From: Rhodobium gokarnense
GTDB taxonomy: Bacteria > Pseudomonadota > Alphaproteobacteria > Rhizobiales > Rhodobiaceae
Length of the DNA stretch: 64,000 nt
Assembly (NCBI RefSeq): GCF_025961475.1
Contig: NZ_JAOQNS010000001.1
Coordinates: 434,001 to 498,000 of the forward strand
Direction: 5' to 3'
This document shows, in pieces, positions 33,449 to 42,259 of this stretch. The notes under the pieces are model-generated. The model ran no database searches. It was not told the DNA's origin and saw only the letters and a program-made list of their open reading frames with translations. Every line of letters starts with the position of its first letter. The stretch's first letter is position 1. The position numbers and the translations under genes are program-made.

Positions 33449-33521
33449 AGCAATTGGAACTAATTGCTTTTTCTGTAAATCTATTTCATTATTTGGATGT
33501 TAAGTTGTCAATAATTGACAA
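33449..33521. promoter_or_regulatory. Two inverted repeats in the livK / XRE-regulator divergent promoter
   Basis: AGCAATT (33449-33455) and AATTGCT (33462-33468) form one repeat. TTGTCAAT (33505-33512) and ATTGACAA (33514-33521) form a 17-bp palindrome, 42 bases before the regulator start. A half-site TGTCAAAT is at about 33433. The AT-rich 250-bp gap therefore looks like a jointly regulated divergent promoter. Confidence 0.55.
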
Positions 33522-33563
33522 GCGAGCGATCGCCACACTACCCGCAAAGGGAGCAAAATCCCC

Positions 33564-34955
33564 GTGGAATCGTCGATTCTCGGCACCCGCATAAGACAAC
33601 GCAGGCGCGAGATCGGCCTCACCCAGGCTGAGCTCGCGCGCCGGATCGGCATCTCCGCGTCCTATCTGAACCTCATCGAATGGAACAAGCGGCGGATCGC
33701 GGGCGGGCTTTTGCGGCGCACGGCCGAGGCGGTGGATCTCACCGTGGAAGAACTCGACGACGATACCGGCAAGCGGCTGCTCGACCGGCTGAGCGAGATC
33801 GCCCAGCTTCCCGAACTCGCCGATGTGGGGATCGAGGAGCACCGCACCAACGAATTCGTCGGCCGCTTTCCGGGCTGGGCGCAGGGTATGGCGGCGCTTG
33901 CCCAGTCGGAGCGCGAGGCGACCGTGCGCGCGCAGATCCTTGCCGACCGGCTTTCCAACGATCCGTTCCTCAGCGAGACGGTGCACCGCATGCTGACGCG
34001 GATCGCGGCGATCCGTTCGGCCGCGGAGATCCTGTCCGACTATCCGGAGGTGCCGCAGGCGCGCCGCCAGCGCTTCACCGACATCGTCAACGAGGAAAGC
34101 CGGACGCTGACCGGCATCGCCGAGGCGCTTGCCGCCTATCTCGACAAGGTGGAGGCGAGCGACCGCAGGCTGACCCCGGTCGACGAGGTCGAGGCGCTGT
34201 TCGGCGAGCGTCAGAACCGCTTTGCCGAACTGGACGCGGCCGCCGCGCCGCTTGGATCCCGGCTCTCATCGCTGCATCCCGGCGCGCGGCGCGACGAGGC
34301 GCGGGCGCTTGCCCAGGCGCATCTCCAGGAGATCGTGGAGACGCTGTGCCGGCAGCCGCCGATCGAGACCGCGGCGGCGCGGGACCGGGCGCGGCGCCGG
34401 CTGATGGACTATGCCACCGGCGCCGTGCTGATGCCGCTTGCCGATTTCGTCTCGCGCAGCGCCGACCTTCGCTACGACATCGAGGCGCTGGCCGAGGCGT
34501 TCGCGGCGACGGTGGAATCGGTGTGCCTGAGGCTGACCGCGCTGCCGCCGGGCCGGGAGGTGCCGCGCTTCGGTTATTTCCGGGCCAATGCCGCCGGCAC
34601 CATCATCGAGATGCTCGGCCTTGAGGGTCTGACCGTGCCGCGCTACGCCGCGGCCTGTCCGCTCTGGGTGCTGTACCGGGCGCAGGCCTCGCCGGAGGCG
34701 GTGCTGCCCCAGCGGGTGCTGTTTCCCTCCGGCGCGCGCTTCGTGTTCGTCGCCCGGGCGACCGGCGTCGGGCCGACCGGCTTCGGACGCCCCCGCCACT
34801 ATGTCACCGACATGCTGGTGATGCGCGAGGGCGATGCGGCCCTCACCGTCTACGCTCCGGATCCGCGGGCGCTGGTGGAGGAGGTCGGGCCCAGTTGCCG
34901 CCTCTGCCCGCGCCGGTCCTGCCTGCACCGGGTGGAGGATCCCTTTGCCGAATAG
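33564..34955 (+). CDS. XRE-family regulator with DUF2083/short-chain-acyl-type C-terminus
   Basis: Transcriptional regulator, 463 aa. The N-terminal HTH (residues 8-62) reads L-T-Q-A-E-L-A-R-R-I-G-I-S. Residues 137-195 resemble a HisKA helix pair around H141 (V-H-R-M-L-T-R-I-A-A-I-R-S-A-A-E-I-L). The C-terminal half matches the ScfR/RamB-type DUF2083 domain: G-Y-F-R-A-N-A-A-G near 330, A-A-C-P-L-W near 367, and a terminal Cys cluster C445-x2-C448-x4-C453. Relatives control acetate/propionate metabolism. GTG 33564 has GGGAG upstream. Divergent from livK and followed by signalling genes. Confidence 0.8.
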   Translation: MESSILGTRIRQRRREIGLTQAELARRIGISASYLNLIEWNKRRIAGGLLRRTAEAVDLTVEELDDDTGKRLLDRLSEIAQLPELADVGIEEHRTNEFVGRFPGWAQGMAALAQSEREATVRAQILADRLSNDPFLSETVHRMLTRIAAIRSAAEILSDYPEVPQARRQRFTDIVNEESRTLTGIAEALAAYLDKVEASDRRLTPVDEVEALFGERQNRFAELDAAAAPLGSRLSSLHPGARRDEARALAQAHLQEIVETLCRQPPIETAAARDRARRRLMDYATGAVLMPLADFVSRSADLRYDIEALAEAFAATVESVCLRLTALPPGREVPRFGYFRANAAGTIIEMLGLEGLTVPRYAAACPLWVLYRAQASPEAVLPQRVLFPSGARFVFVARATGVGPTGFGRPRHYVTDMLVMREGDAALTVYAPDPRALVEEVGPSCRLCPRRSCLHRVEDPFAE

Positions 34956-35072
34956 CAGCGCACGGCGGCGCGAGGAATAACACCAATTCCTCAATTGCCA
35001 CTCCGCGCCAATTATCGTGTAATCGCGCCGACGCCTGCATCAGACCAGTGCGCAGTGGAGGAAGCAAGACCA

Positions 35073-35450
35073 ATGGCAAAACGCGTGTTGCTGGCCGAGG
35101 ACGAACCGAACATCGTGGAATCGCTCACCTTCCTTCTGGAACGGGCGGGCTTCGATGTCGCCGTCGAGACGGACGGGCGCAAGGCGCTCGACAAGGCGCT
35201 GGCCGACACGCCCGACGTGCTCATCCTCGACGTCATGCTACCGGAAATCGACGGCTACGAGATCCTGCGCCAGTTGCGCGCCGACCGGCGCGCCGACCGG
35301 CTGCCCGTCCTGATGCTGACCGCCAAGGGCCAGCGCGAGGACCGCGATACGGCACTGGAATGCGGTGCGGATCTCTTCATCACCAAACCGTTCGCGAATT
35401 CCGAGATCGTCGCCGCCGTCGTGAAGCTCGCCGACGGCCGCCCCGCATAG
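35073..35450 (+). CDS. Single-domain response regulator
   Basis: 125-aa stand-alone receiver: A-E-D-E-P-N near residue 9, phospho-acceptor Asp in L-I-L-D-V-M-L-P-E-I-D-G near 53, T in L-T-A-K-G, and Lys in T-K-P-F. No output domain. ATG 35073 has GGAGGAAG upstream. It lies 34 bases before a small membrane-protein gene and the symporter-kinase gene, so it is the likely phosphorylation partner of that kinase. Confidence 0.87.
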   Translation: MAKRVLLAEDEPNIVESLTFLLERAGFDVAVETDGRKALDKALADTPDVLILDVMLPEIDGYEILRQLRADRRADRLPVLMLTAKGQREDRDTALECGADLFITKPFANSEIVAAVVKLADGRPA

Positions 35451-35484
35451 CCGCTGCGGCGGCTCGCTCCCTGAGGCGCCTGCC

Positions 35485-35742
35485 ATGAGCGACCATACGG
35501 AAGTCCAGTTCCTCCATCGCCAGACCCGGGACCGTGCCATTGTCCTGGTTATCGTCGGCGTTGCCGTCCTGATGCCGCCGATCATCGGCATGTCGCTGAT
35601 CCCGCACAAGATCGCCGGCATCCCGGTGCCGCTGCTCTATGTGTTTTCCGTCTGGATCTGCCTGATCGCGGGCGCCTTCCTGCTGGCGCGGCGATTCGCC
35701 GAGAGCGATCCGACCGTGTCGTCGCACGACCCGGCGCCCTGA
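35485..35742 (+). CDS. Small two-helix membrane protein
   Basis: 85 aa with two hydrophobic helices (about 18-38 and 48-68) and hydrophilic ends. It resembles small accessory subunits (DUF485/DUF4212-like) found next to sodium:solute symporters. The stop overlaps the start of the symporter-kinase gene (TGATG), strong evidence for coupled synthesis and joint function. I infer it assists the symporter domain; the family assignment itself is tentative. Confidence 0.65.
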   Translation: MSDHTEVQFLHRQTRDRAIVLVIVGVAVLMPPIIGMSLIPHKIAGIPVPLLYVFSVWICLIAGAFLLARRFAESDPTVSSHDPAP

Positions 35743-38429
35743 TGCTGTCCGTCAATTTCCTGCTCGCGGTCTGCCTCGGCTATGTGGCGCTGTTGTTCGC
35801 CGTCGCCTTCATCGTCGACCGGCGCAACCGGCGCGGCCCGATCGGCTGGCTGCAGTCGCCGGTCATCTACACCCTGTCGATCTCGGTCTACTGCACGTCC
35901 TGGACATTCTACGGCGCGGTCGGTTCGGCGGCGCGCAGCGGGCTGGAGTTCGTCACCATCTATACCGGGCCGACGCTGGTCTTCATCGGCTGGTGGTGGC
36001 TCTTGCGCAAGCTGGTGCGCATCGGCCGGGTCCACCGGGTCACCTCGATCGCCGACCTCATCTCCTCGCGCTACGGCAAGAGCCCGAGCCTTGCCGTGCT
36101 GGTCACGCTGATCGCGCTGATCGCGACGACGCCCTATATCGCGCTGCAGCTCCAGTCGGTGACGCGCAGCTACCAGATCATCGCCGGCGAGGCCGACGTC
36201 GTCTCCACGGCGTTCTGGGTCGCCGCCGGCATGGCGCTGTTCACCGTGCTCTTCGGCACCCGAAACCTCGACGCCAACGAGCGCCACCACGGGGTCGTCG
36301 CGGCCATCGCCCTTGAGGCGATCGTCAAGCTGGTGGCGCTGATTGCCGTCGGCGTTTTTGCCACCTTCGGCCTGTCGGGCGGCTTCGACGACGTCTTTGC
36401 CAATGTGTCGATGGAGGATATCCGCGGCGCCGGAGATATTTTCGGGCCGCGCTGGGCGACGCTGACCTTCCTGTCCGCGGCCGCGGTCATCTGCCTGCCG
36501 CGCCAGTTCCAGGTTACCGTTGTCGAAAACATCGAGGAGCGGCACCTGGCGACGGCGTCCTGGCTGTTTCCGCTCTACCTCTTCGGCATGACCCTCTTCA
36601 TCATGCCGATCGCCATCGTCGGCCTGAAGATGATGCCGGAGGGCAGCAATCCGGACTTCTTCGTTCTGACCCTGCCGCTCGCCTCGCAGCGGGACGACTT
36701 GGCGCTGCTCGCCTTCCTCGGCGGTTTTTCCTCCGCGACCTCCATGGTCATCGTCGCCGCGATCGCCGTCTCCACCATGGTCTCCAACCATATCGTCATG
36801 CCGATGGCGATGCGGCTGCTGGCCTCCAACCCGGCCGTCAGCGGCGACGTGCGCAACCTCCTTTTGATCTCGCGGCGGATCAGCATCGCGCTCATCCTCG
36901 GCCTCGGCTTCCTCTATTTCTGGGTCAGCGGCGGCTCGTCGGCGCTCGCCGCCATCGGCCTCATCGCCTTCGTCGGCGTCGCCCAGTTCCTGCCGAGCCT
37001 CATCGGCGGCATCTTCTGGCGCGGCGCGACGCGCATCGGGGCGATCGCCGGTCTCAATGTCGGCTTCCTGTTGTGGGCCTACACGCTGTTCCTGCCGAGC
37101 TTTGCCGGCGACTTTGCCGGCACGGCCGCATTCCTTGCCGAGGGCCCGTGGGGGATCGCGCTGCTGAGGCCGCAGGCGCTGTTCGGCCTTACCGGGATCG
37201 ACCCGCTGGTCCATGCGGTGATCTGGAGCGTCGGCCTCAACACGCTGACCTTCCTCGTCGTCTCCAGCCTGGTGGCACCGGGGGCTTTAGAGCGCTTGCA
37301 GGGTGCGCTCTTCGTCGACGTCTACCGCACCACGGGCGGGCGTCCGGCCGGCGTACAGGTCGGCACGGCGCAATCGGAGGATCTCTTCATCCTCGCCCAG
37401 CGCATCCTCGGCGCCGAACCGGCGCGGCGGCTGTTCGACGAGATGTCGCGCAGCCAGGGCAGGGCCGGCGGCCTGCCGCATCCAACCGATGATGTGATCG
37501 GCCGCCTGGAGCGCGAGCTTGCCGGCTCGATCGGCGCGGCCTCGGCCCACGCCATGGTCACCCGCATTGCCGGACGCCAGACCGTGGAGATCACCGATCT
37601 CTTCGACATTGCCGACGAGACCCAGCGGCTGATCGAGACTTCGCGTCGGCTGTCGGAGAAATCGATCGAGCAGGAGCGGACCGCCCAGCAGCTCCGCAAC
37701 GTCAACGAACGGCTGCGGGCGTTAGATGCCCACAAGGACGACTTCCTCAGCCAGGTCAGTCACGAACTGCGCACGCCGATGACCTCGGTGCGCTCCTTCT
37801 CCGAAATCCTGATGACCGAAAAGAGCCTCAGCGAGGACGAGCGCGACCGGTTCGTCTCCATCATCCACGACGAGAGCCGGCGGCTGACCCGGCTCCTCGA
37901 CGAACTCCTCGACATCAGCCGGCTGGAGGCCGGGGCCTCCGTCGTCGACGTGGAGCCGATCGATGCGCGCCAGGCGATCGATGCGGCGCTGGCCGCCGTC
38001 GACAGCATGACCCGCAATTCCGAGGTCGACGTCACCGTCGATCCGGACCCGACGGGGGTCAGCATCATGGCCAATTCGGACCGGCTCCGGCAGGTGCTGA
38101 TCAACGTCCTGTCGAACGCCGTCAAATACAATGCCGCGGAAGAGCCGAGCATCCATGTGCGCACCAATGTGCGCGGGCCCGTCGTCCATATCGACATCAT
38201 CGACAATGGCGGCGGCGTTTCGCGCCAGGATGCGACGGTGGTGTTCGAGAAGTTCGCCCGCGGCAGCCGCGCCAGCCGCGACCAGGGAGCCGGCCTCGGC
38301 CTGCCGATCAGCCGCGCCATCATGCGGGCGATGAAGGGCGACCTCGTCATCGTCTTTGCCAATGACGACACCAGCTATTTCCGCATCATCCTGCCGCTGG
38401 AAAGCCGCACCGGCAAGGCGACAGAATAG
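35742..38429 (+). CDS. Sodium:solute symporter-histidine kinase fusion (CbrA-like)
   Basis: 895 aa. Residues 1-500 form about 12-13 membrane helices of the SSS/SLC5 fold (S-I-S-V-Y-C-T-S-W-T-F-Y-G-A-V-G and R-Q-F-Q-V-T-V-V-E-N). A linker (about 540-660) ending in a coiled coil follows, then HisKA with H674 (V-S-H-E-L-R-T-P) and an ATPase with N-box N-V-L-S-N-A-V-K-Y-N and G-x-G-L-G-L-P-I. It has no attached receiver; the receiver encoded at 35073 is the obvious partner. Such proteins couple substrate sensing at the membrane to metabolic control. Given the acyl-type regulator upstream, a carboxylate signal is plausible. Confidence 0.87.
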   Translation: MLSVNFLLAVCLGYVALLFAVAFIVDRRNRRGPIGWLQSPVIYTLSISVYCTSWTFYGAVGSAARSGLEFVTIYTGPTLVFIGWWWLLRKLVRIGRVHRVTSIADLISSRYGKSPSLAVLVTLIALIATTPYIALQLQSVTRSYQIIAGEADVVSTAFWVAAGMALFTVLFGTRNLDANERHHGVVAAIALEAIVKLVALIAVGVFATFGLSGGFDDVFANVSMEDIRGAGDIFGPRWATLTFLSAAAVICLPRQFQVTVVENIEERHLATASWLFPLYLFGMTLFIMPIAIVGLKMMPEGSNPDFFVLTLPLASQRDDLALLAFLGGFSSATSMVIVAAIAVSTMVSNHIVMPMAMRLLASNPAVSGDVRNLLLISRRISIALILGLGFLYFWVSGGSSALAAIGLIAFVGVAQFLPSLIGGIFWRGATRIGAIAGLNVGFLLWAYTLFLPSFAGDFAGTAAFLAEGPWGIALLRPQALFGLTGIDPLVHAVIWSVGLNTLTFLVVSSLVAPGALERLQGALFVDVYRTTGGRPAGVQVGTAQSEDLFILAQRILGAEPARRLFDEMSRSQGRAGGLPHPTDDVIGRLERELAGSIGAASAHAMVTRIAGRQTVEITDLFDIADETQRLIETSRRLSEKSIEQERTAQQLRNVNERLRALDAHKDDFLSQVSHELRTPMTSVRSFSEILMTEKSLSEDERDRFVSIIHDESRRLTRLLDELLDISRLEAGASVVDVEPIDARQAIDAALAAVDSMTRNSEVDVTVDPDPTGVSIMANSDRLRQVLINVLSNAVKYNAAEEPSIHVRTNVRGPVVHIDIIDNGGGVSRQDATVVFEKFARGSRASRDQGAGLGLPISRAIMRAMKGDLVIVFANDDTSYFRIILPLESRTGKATE

Positions 38430-38452
38430 GACGGCAATCCTCGGGACCAACG

Positions 38453-38487
38453 AAAAAGCCCGGCGGAGCGATCCGCCGGGCTTTTTT
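38453..38487. terminator. Bidirectional terminator between convergent genes
   Basis: A perfect 15-bp stem (38453-38467 with 38472-38486) and tetraloop GCGA, with A-run and T-run on opposite sides. It ends both the symporter-kinase gene (+) and the DUF882 gene (-). Confidence 0.93.
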
Positions 38488-38517
38488 GGCTTTTTGTCTG
38501 CGCCGTGTGACGTCGGC

Positions 38518-40239
38518 TCAGTAGATCGAGCGGGTCGGCAGGGCGGCGATCGCGGTGCCGCTGAAAGCGTCCATCCTGAGGGCGGCCGGCGGGTTGCCCG
38601 AGAAGTCGTTGACCACCGTGCGCGCCGGCACCGACATGAAGTAGGCGATGCTGCGCTGGTCGGGGTGGTAGAGCTCGGCAAAGGCCGTGGTGCCGGCGGA
38701 ATGGGCGTCGACGAAGAGGCGCGGCGCGTTGATCATGCGACCGGTCGGATCGTTCGGGTCGTCGGACCGGGCAATCGTCGTGCCGTCGGCGCCAATGCGG
38801 GCATCGCCCTTCAGGCTGGCCAGGGCACGCGGGCGCGGGTTCGGCCGCGGCGAGGCCGACGGGACGGCGGTGTCGGCCAGGCGCCGGGTCTCGTCGAAGA
38901 TCGAGCCGGGCTTGGAGGGCGGTACCGCCGAGGCATAGCCGAGGACGGCGGCCGTGTCGTTTTCGTCGATCGCGGCGACCTCTGTGCCGTCACGCGGGAT
39001 GGTCGCGGTGACGGTGGCGTCCGCCTCGGCTGTGTTGGCCGACGCGACCAGGGTCGGCACGGCCGGCTTCAGGCGCGGGATCGCGGTATCGTCGACGAGG
39101 GCGGCAATGGCCGTCTCGGTGACCGGTTTCGGCCGCGGCGGCGGGGCATCGGCCCGGATCACGAATGCCGGCTCTTCAGCCGCTGCCGGCGCCTCGGGCG
39201 CTGCGGGCTCGGCCGCGGTCTCCGCCGGTGCCGGCTCGGTGTTGTCGGTGCCGACATTGCTGCCGAACAGGGAATTGTTGGTCGGTGTCGCAAGGGCGAC
39301 GCGCGTCTGGCCGTCATTGCCGACCGGAGCCGGCGGGACCGGCCCGCTGCGCCGCGTGGCGACTTGCTGCGTGCGGACGGCCTTCGGCGCGGCTGCGACC
39401 TGGGTGCCGCCGCTCGCCTCGACGCCGCCGCCATCCTCTTCCTCGTCGAGGCCGCCGCCGAACAGGGCGCTCAGGAAGCCCTTGCCGGTGCCCTTCTCGC
39501 GCAGCACGCCTTCGTCCCAGCCGCTATTGCGGGAGCCGGTGGTCGGCGCGGTAAGCGAGGCGACGCGGGTCGAGCGCTGGGCGAGGCTCTTGCCGGACTT
39601 GGCGCGGGCGAGCGCGGTCTTGTAGCCCGGCAGCGGCTTGCCGTCGGACGGCACGTGCAGCGTGTTGCCGTTGGGGAAGACCTGGACGAGCTGGCGCCGG
39701 GTCATACGCGGCCAGTGGCGCACACGGCCGGTATCGAGGTGGATGAACTTGGAATGGGAGCGCGGATAGTAGCCGACGCCGCCGACCTGCTGCTGCAGGC
39801 CGATGACGCGGATCTTGGAGGACTTCACGCCGGGAATGAAGAAGTCCATCGCCTTTCCGAGCGTGTGCTGGCTGAACTTGGCGACGCCGCGCGAGCGCCG
39901 GCGCAGCATGTTGTTGGTGGCCGGAGAGCGGTAGCCGGAGACGACGTGGATCGGCTTGCTGGTGCCGGTCCTCTGGTAGACCGACCAGATCAGGTCGAAC
40001 AGGCGCGGGTCCATCTTGATGGACTCATTGCGCCGCCAGTCGCGCAGGAACCGGTTGAGGTCGCGCAGGCCGGAAGCGACGTACCGCCCGTTCTTTTTGA
40101 ACGTGATGGTCGCGCGTTCGTGGGTGTGTGTGTTGTAGAGCGTCAGGGCGCGGGTTTCGGCAAAGGCGGATCCGCCAAATGCGGTCACGCAGAAAACCGC
40201 CGCGAAGAGCGCGGTAATCAGCTTCGCCAAACCGGGCAC
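38518..40239 (-). CDS. DUF882/YcbK-type peptidase M15-like exported protein with long Pro/Ala-rich tail
   Basis: Likely periplasmic murein-acting protein, about 573 aa. The signal peptide (G-L-A-K-L-I-T-A-L-F-A-A-V-F) ends A-F-A. The DUF882 domain (about 30-200) carries Zn-ligand candidates in S-Q-H-T-L-G-K-A-M-D-F and F-I-H-L-D-T-G, with S-G-Y-R-S-P as in VanY-like enzymes. The remaining 350 residues are low-complexity (Ala, Pro, Thr, Arg) with short P-R-P/P-x-P-K repeats and no recognised domain. The start is unclear: the frame is open to 40476, but GTG 40239 gives the best signal peptide. Confidence 0.78.
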   Translation of the reverse strand: MPGLAKLITALFAAVFCVTAFGGSAFAETRALTLYNTHTHERATITFKKNGRYVASGLRDLNRFLRDWRRNESIKMDPRLFDLIWSVYQRTGTSKPIHVVSGYRSPATNNMLRRRSRGVAKFSQHTLGKAMDFFIPGVKSSKIRVIGLQQQVGGVGYYPRSHSKFIHLDTGRVRHWPRMTRRQLVQVFPNGNTLHVPSDGKPLPGYKTALARAKSGKSLAQRSTRVASLTAPTTGSRNSGWDEGVLREKGTGKGFLSALFGGGLDEEEDGGGVEASGGTQVAAAPKAVRTQQVATRRSGPVPPAPVGNDGQTRVALATPTNNSLFGSNVGTDNTEPAPAETAAEPAAPEAPAAAEEPAFVIRADAPPPRPKPVTETAIAALVDDTAIPRLKPAVPTLVASANTAEADATVTATIPRDGTEVAAIDENDTAAVLGYASAVPPSKPGSIFDETRRLADTAVPSASPRPNPRPRALASLKGDARIGADGTTIARSDDPNDPTGRMINAPRLFVDAHSAGTTAFAELYHPDQRSIAYFMSVPARTVVNDFSGNPPAALRMDAFSGTAIAALPTRSIY

Positions 40240-40477
40240 GCCATGTGCTACAAAACCGGCGTTCGTTGTCGACAAGACACGTCCCGTACTGTTTCGCGCT
40301 GAAGAAGCGCTGGCCCCCAAGCCTACTTGATGTACGCCCGGATAGGTTAATGTCGATTTACCGCAGAGCGGAATAGCCGCCAAAAATGACGGTTCCACGG
40401 CATCGGCGGCAAAAATAGCCCGGATTTTCGGAAAAATCGACCGTTGTCCGCCGTTTTCGGCCCATCCGGGCTGCAAT

Positions 40478-42130
40478 TCACAGCTTTAAGGCCTTCTTCA
40501 GGCGCTCGTGATGGCCGTAAATGTCCGGCAAACGCTTCAGTTCGCCGCGCCCGTTAACGATGGTCGTAAAATAGGTCAGGTGAACGGGGATGTGGTGGTC
40601 GAGGTCGATGCGCCGCTCGCCGCCCCCGAAGATGCTCTTGAGTCGCGCGGCGTTCCATCCGCTGCCGGCGAGCAGGACGTCGGCGAGTTCGAGCGGGTCC
40701 TGGACGCGCACGCAGCCATGGCTGAAGGCGCGGCGGTTGCGCTTGAACAGGTTCTTCGACGGCGTGTCGTGCAGGTAGATGGAATATTTGTTCGGGAACA
40801 TGAACTTCAGCCGGCCGAGGGCGTTGCGCGCGCTCGGACGCTGGCGAATGCGGATGTTCCTGAGGCTCGCCGCCGACCATTCGACCGAATAGGGGCTGAC
40901 GACACGGCCGCGATAGACCACCTCGTAGCCGCGGCGCGAGAAATAGGCACCGGGATTGGCGCGGATGCTCGGAAGCATCTCCTTGGTGGCGATCGAATAG
41001 GGCACGTTCCAGTACGGATTGACGACGATGTGCTCCATCTCGTCGGAGAACACCGGCGTCTGATTGTGCACCTTGCCGACGACGACGCGCGCCCGGTGGA
41101 CGACGCGGCCGTTGTCGACGACGCGGACCAGGAACTCCGGAATGTTGACATAGACGTGGTTGCGGCCGAGGTCGCGCGGCAACCAGCGCCAGATCTCCAT
41201 GTCGGTGATGATGTCGGGGATCGGATCGGAGGCGGTGGTGCCGTTGAGGGCGGCGACCGTGCGCGGCCCAAGGATGCCGTCCGACGTCAGCCGGTGCTCC
41301 TCCTGGAAGCGGCGAAGGGCGGCGTCGACCTCCTCGTCGAAATACGCGGCATCGCCCGTGGCCTCGGCGAGGTCGAGGTGCTTGCGAAGGAGCGGCAGGC
41401 GCGGGTCGGTGTCACCGAGGCGGGCGTTGTCGCCGGCCGGCAGCGGCTCGGGCCGCTCGGCAGTGGCCTCGTCGCGCTGGCGCCGCAGTTCGGCGAGCTT
41501 GGCGCGCAGGCGCCGGTAGCCTTCGTGGGGCGGGTTGTAGCCCTGCAGCGTGCTTCCGGCGTCCTCGGCCTCGGCGAGCCGCTTCAAGACCTCGATCGGG
41601 TCGGGGCGCACCGGGCGCTGCTTGATGTAGCCGGAAATGTCCTTCGGATCGATGCGCCCGGCCTGGGCGTCCTCCGCATAGGTGAGGGCGGCGAGCGCGA
41701 CGGCGACTTCCAACTGTGCGGCCTTTTGCGGCGTGGTGCCGGCAACGGCGCCCGGGTCGGCCTCGGGCACCTTGTAGGCCGCGGGGTCGAGCCCGTCCTC
41801 GTCGGCATGGGCGAGCCGGTCGAGGAGGTCGAGGCCGCGCTCCGTCAGCGCGCCGCCATCCGTCCAGGCCGGCTGCCAGTTGCGGTCGGCATAGAAGGCC
41901 TTGAGAGCTGCGATATGGCGCTTGTCGTCGAAGGTGAGGGCGCCGGCGCTGCCCGACAGGAGGAGGTGCAGGTCTTCTGCGACCGGATCGAGGCTCGGGC
42001 GGTGCGCGGCGAGCGCTTCGGAAAAGGCCGTGTCCGGTTCGGCCCGCACTGCGGCCGGGCTGCCGGCCTGGAGGCCGGCGGCGATAAGGGCGATGGCGAG
42101 GGCTCTCGATAGCGGCATGCGTCCGGTCAC
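40478..42130 (-). CDS. L,D-transpeptidase (YcbB/LdtD type)
   Basis: Periplasmic enzyme that forms 3-3 cross-links or attaches proteins to peptidoglycan, 550 aa. A signal peptide is followed by a long scaffold domain, a peptidoglycan-binding domain near 275-310 (D-A-A-L-R-R-F-Q-E-E-H and D-G-I-L-G-P-R-T), and the YkuD catalytic domain with S-H-G-C-V-R-V active-site Cys near residue 480. Length and order match YcbB-type proteins. GTG 42130 was chosen because AGGGAG lies seven bases upstream; ATG 42118 is an alternative. Same strand as, and 238 bases before, the DUF882 gene. Confidence 0.88.
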   Translation of the reverse strand: MTGRMPLSRALAIALIAAGLQAGSPAAVRAEPDTAFSEALAAHRPSLDPVAEDLHLLLSGSAGALTFDDKRHIAALKAFYADRNWQPAWTDGGALTERGLDLLDRLAHADEDGLDPAAYKVPEADPGAVAGTTPQKAAQLEVAVALAALTYAEDAQAGRIDPKDISGYIKQRPVRPDPIEVLKRLAEAEDAGSTLQGYNPPHEGYRRLRAKLAELRRQRDEATAERPEPLPAGDNARLGDTDPRLPLLRKHLDLAEATGDAAYFDEEVDAALRRFQEEHRLTSDGILGPRTVAALNGTTASDPIPDIITDMEIWRWLPRDLGRNHVYVNIPEFLVRVVDNGRVVHRARVVVGKVHNQTPVFSDEMEHIVVNPYWNVPYSIATKEMLPSIRANPGAYFSRRGYEVVYRGRVVSPYSVEWSAASLRNIRIRQRPSARNALGRLKFMFPNKYSIYLHDTPSKNLFKRNRRAFSHGCVRVQDPLELADVLLAGSGWNAARLKSIFGGGERRIDLDHHIPVHLTYFTTIVNGRGELKRLPDIYGHHERLKKALKL

Positions 42131-42259
42131 GTAGCGGCTCCCTTTGGAACGGGGTGTCGGTCGGCGACCGCGAGCGTTTCGCGGCCAAGGGCGGCTGAAC
42201 ACGTCCCCCTTAAAAGGGGGCTCGCGCGTCCGATTTCAATGAACAGTCGCGTGATCGGC

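Noticed and set aside
35637..37214. 525-aa minus-strand frame opposite the symporter-kinase gene
   Set aside because: Extremely charged repetitive composition mirroring transmembrane codons; no motifs.
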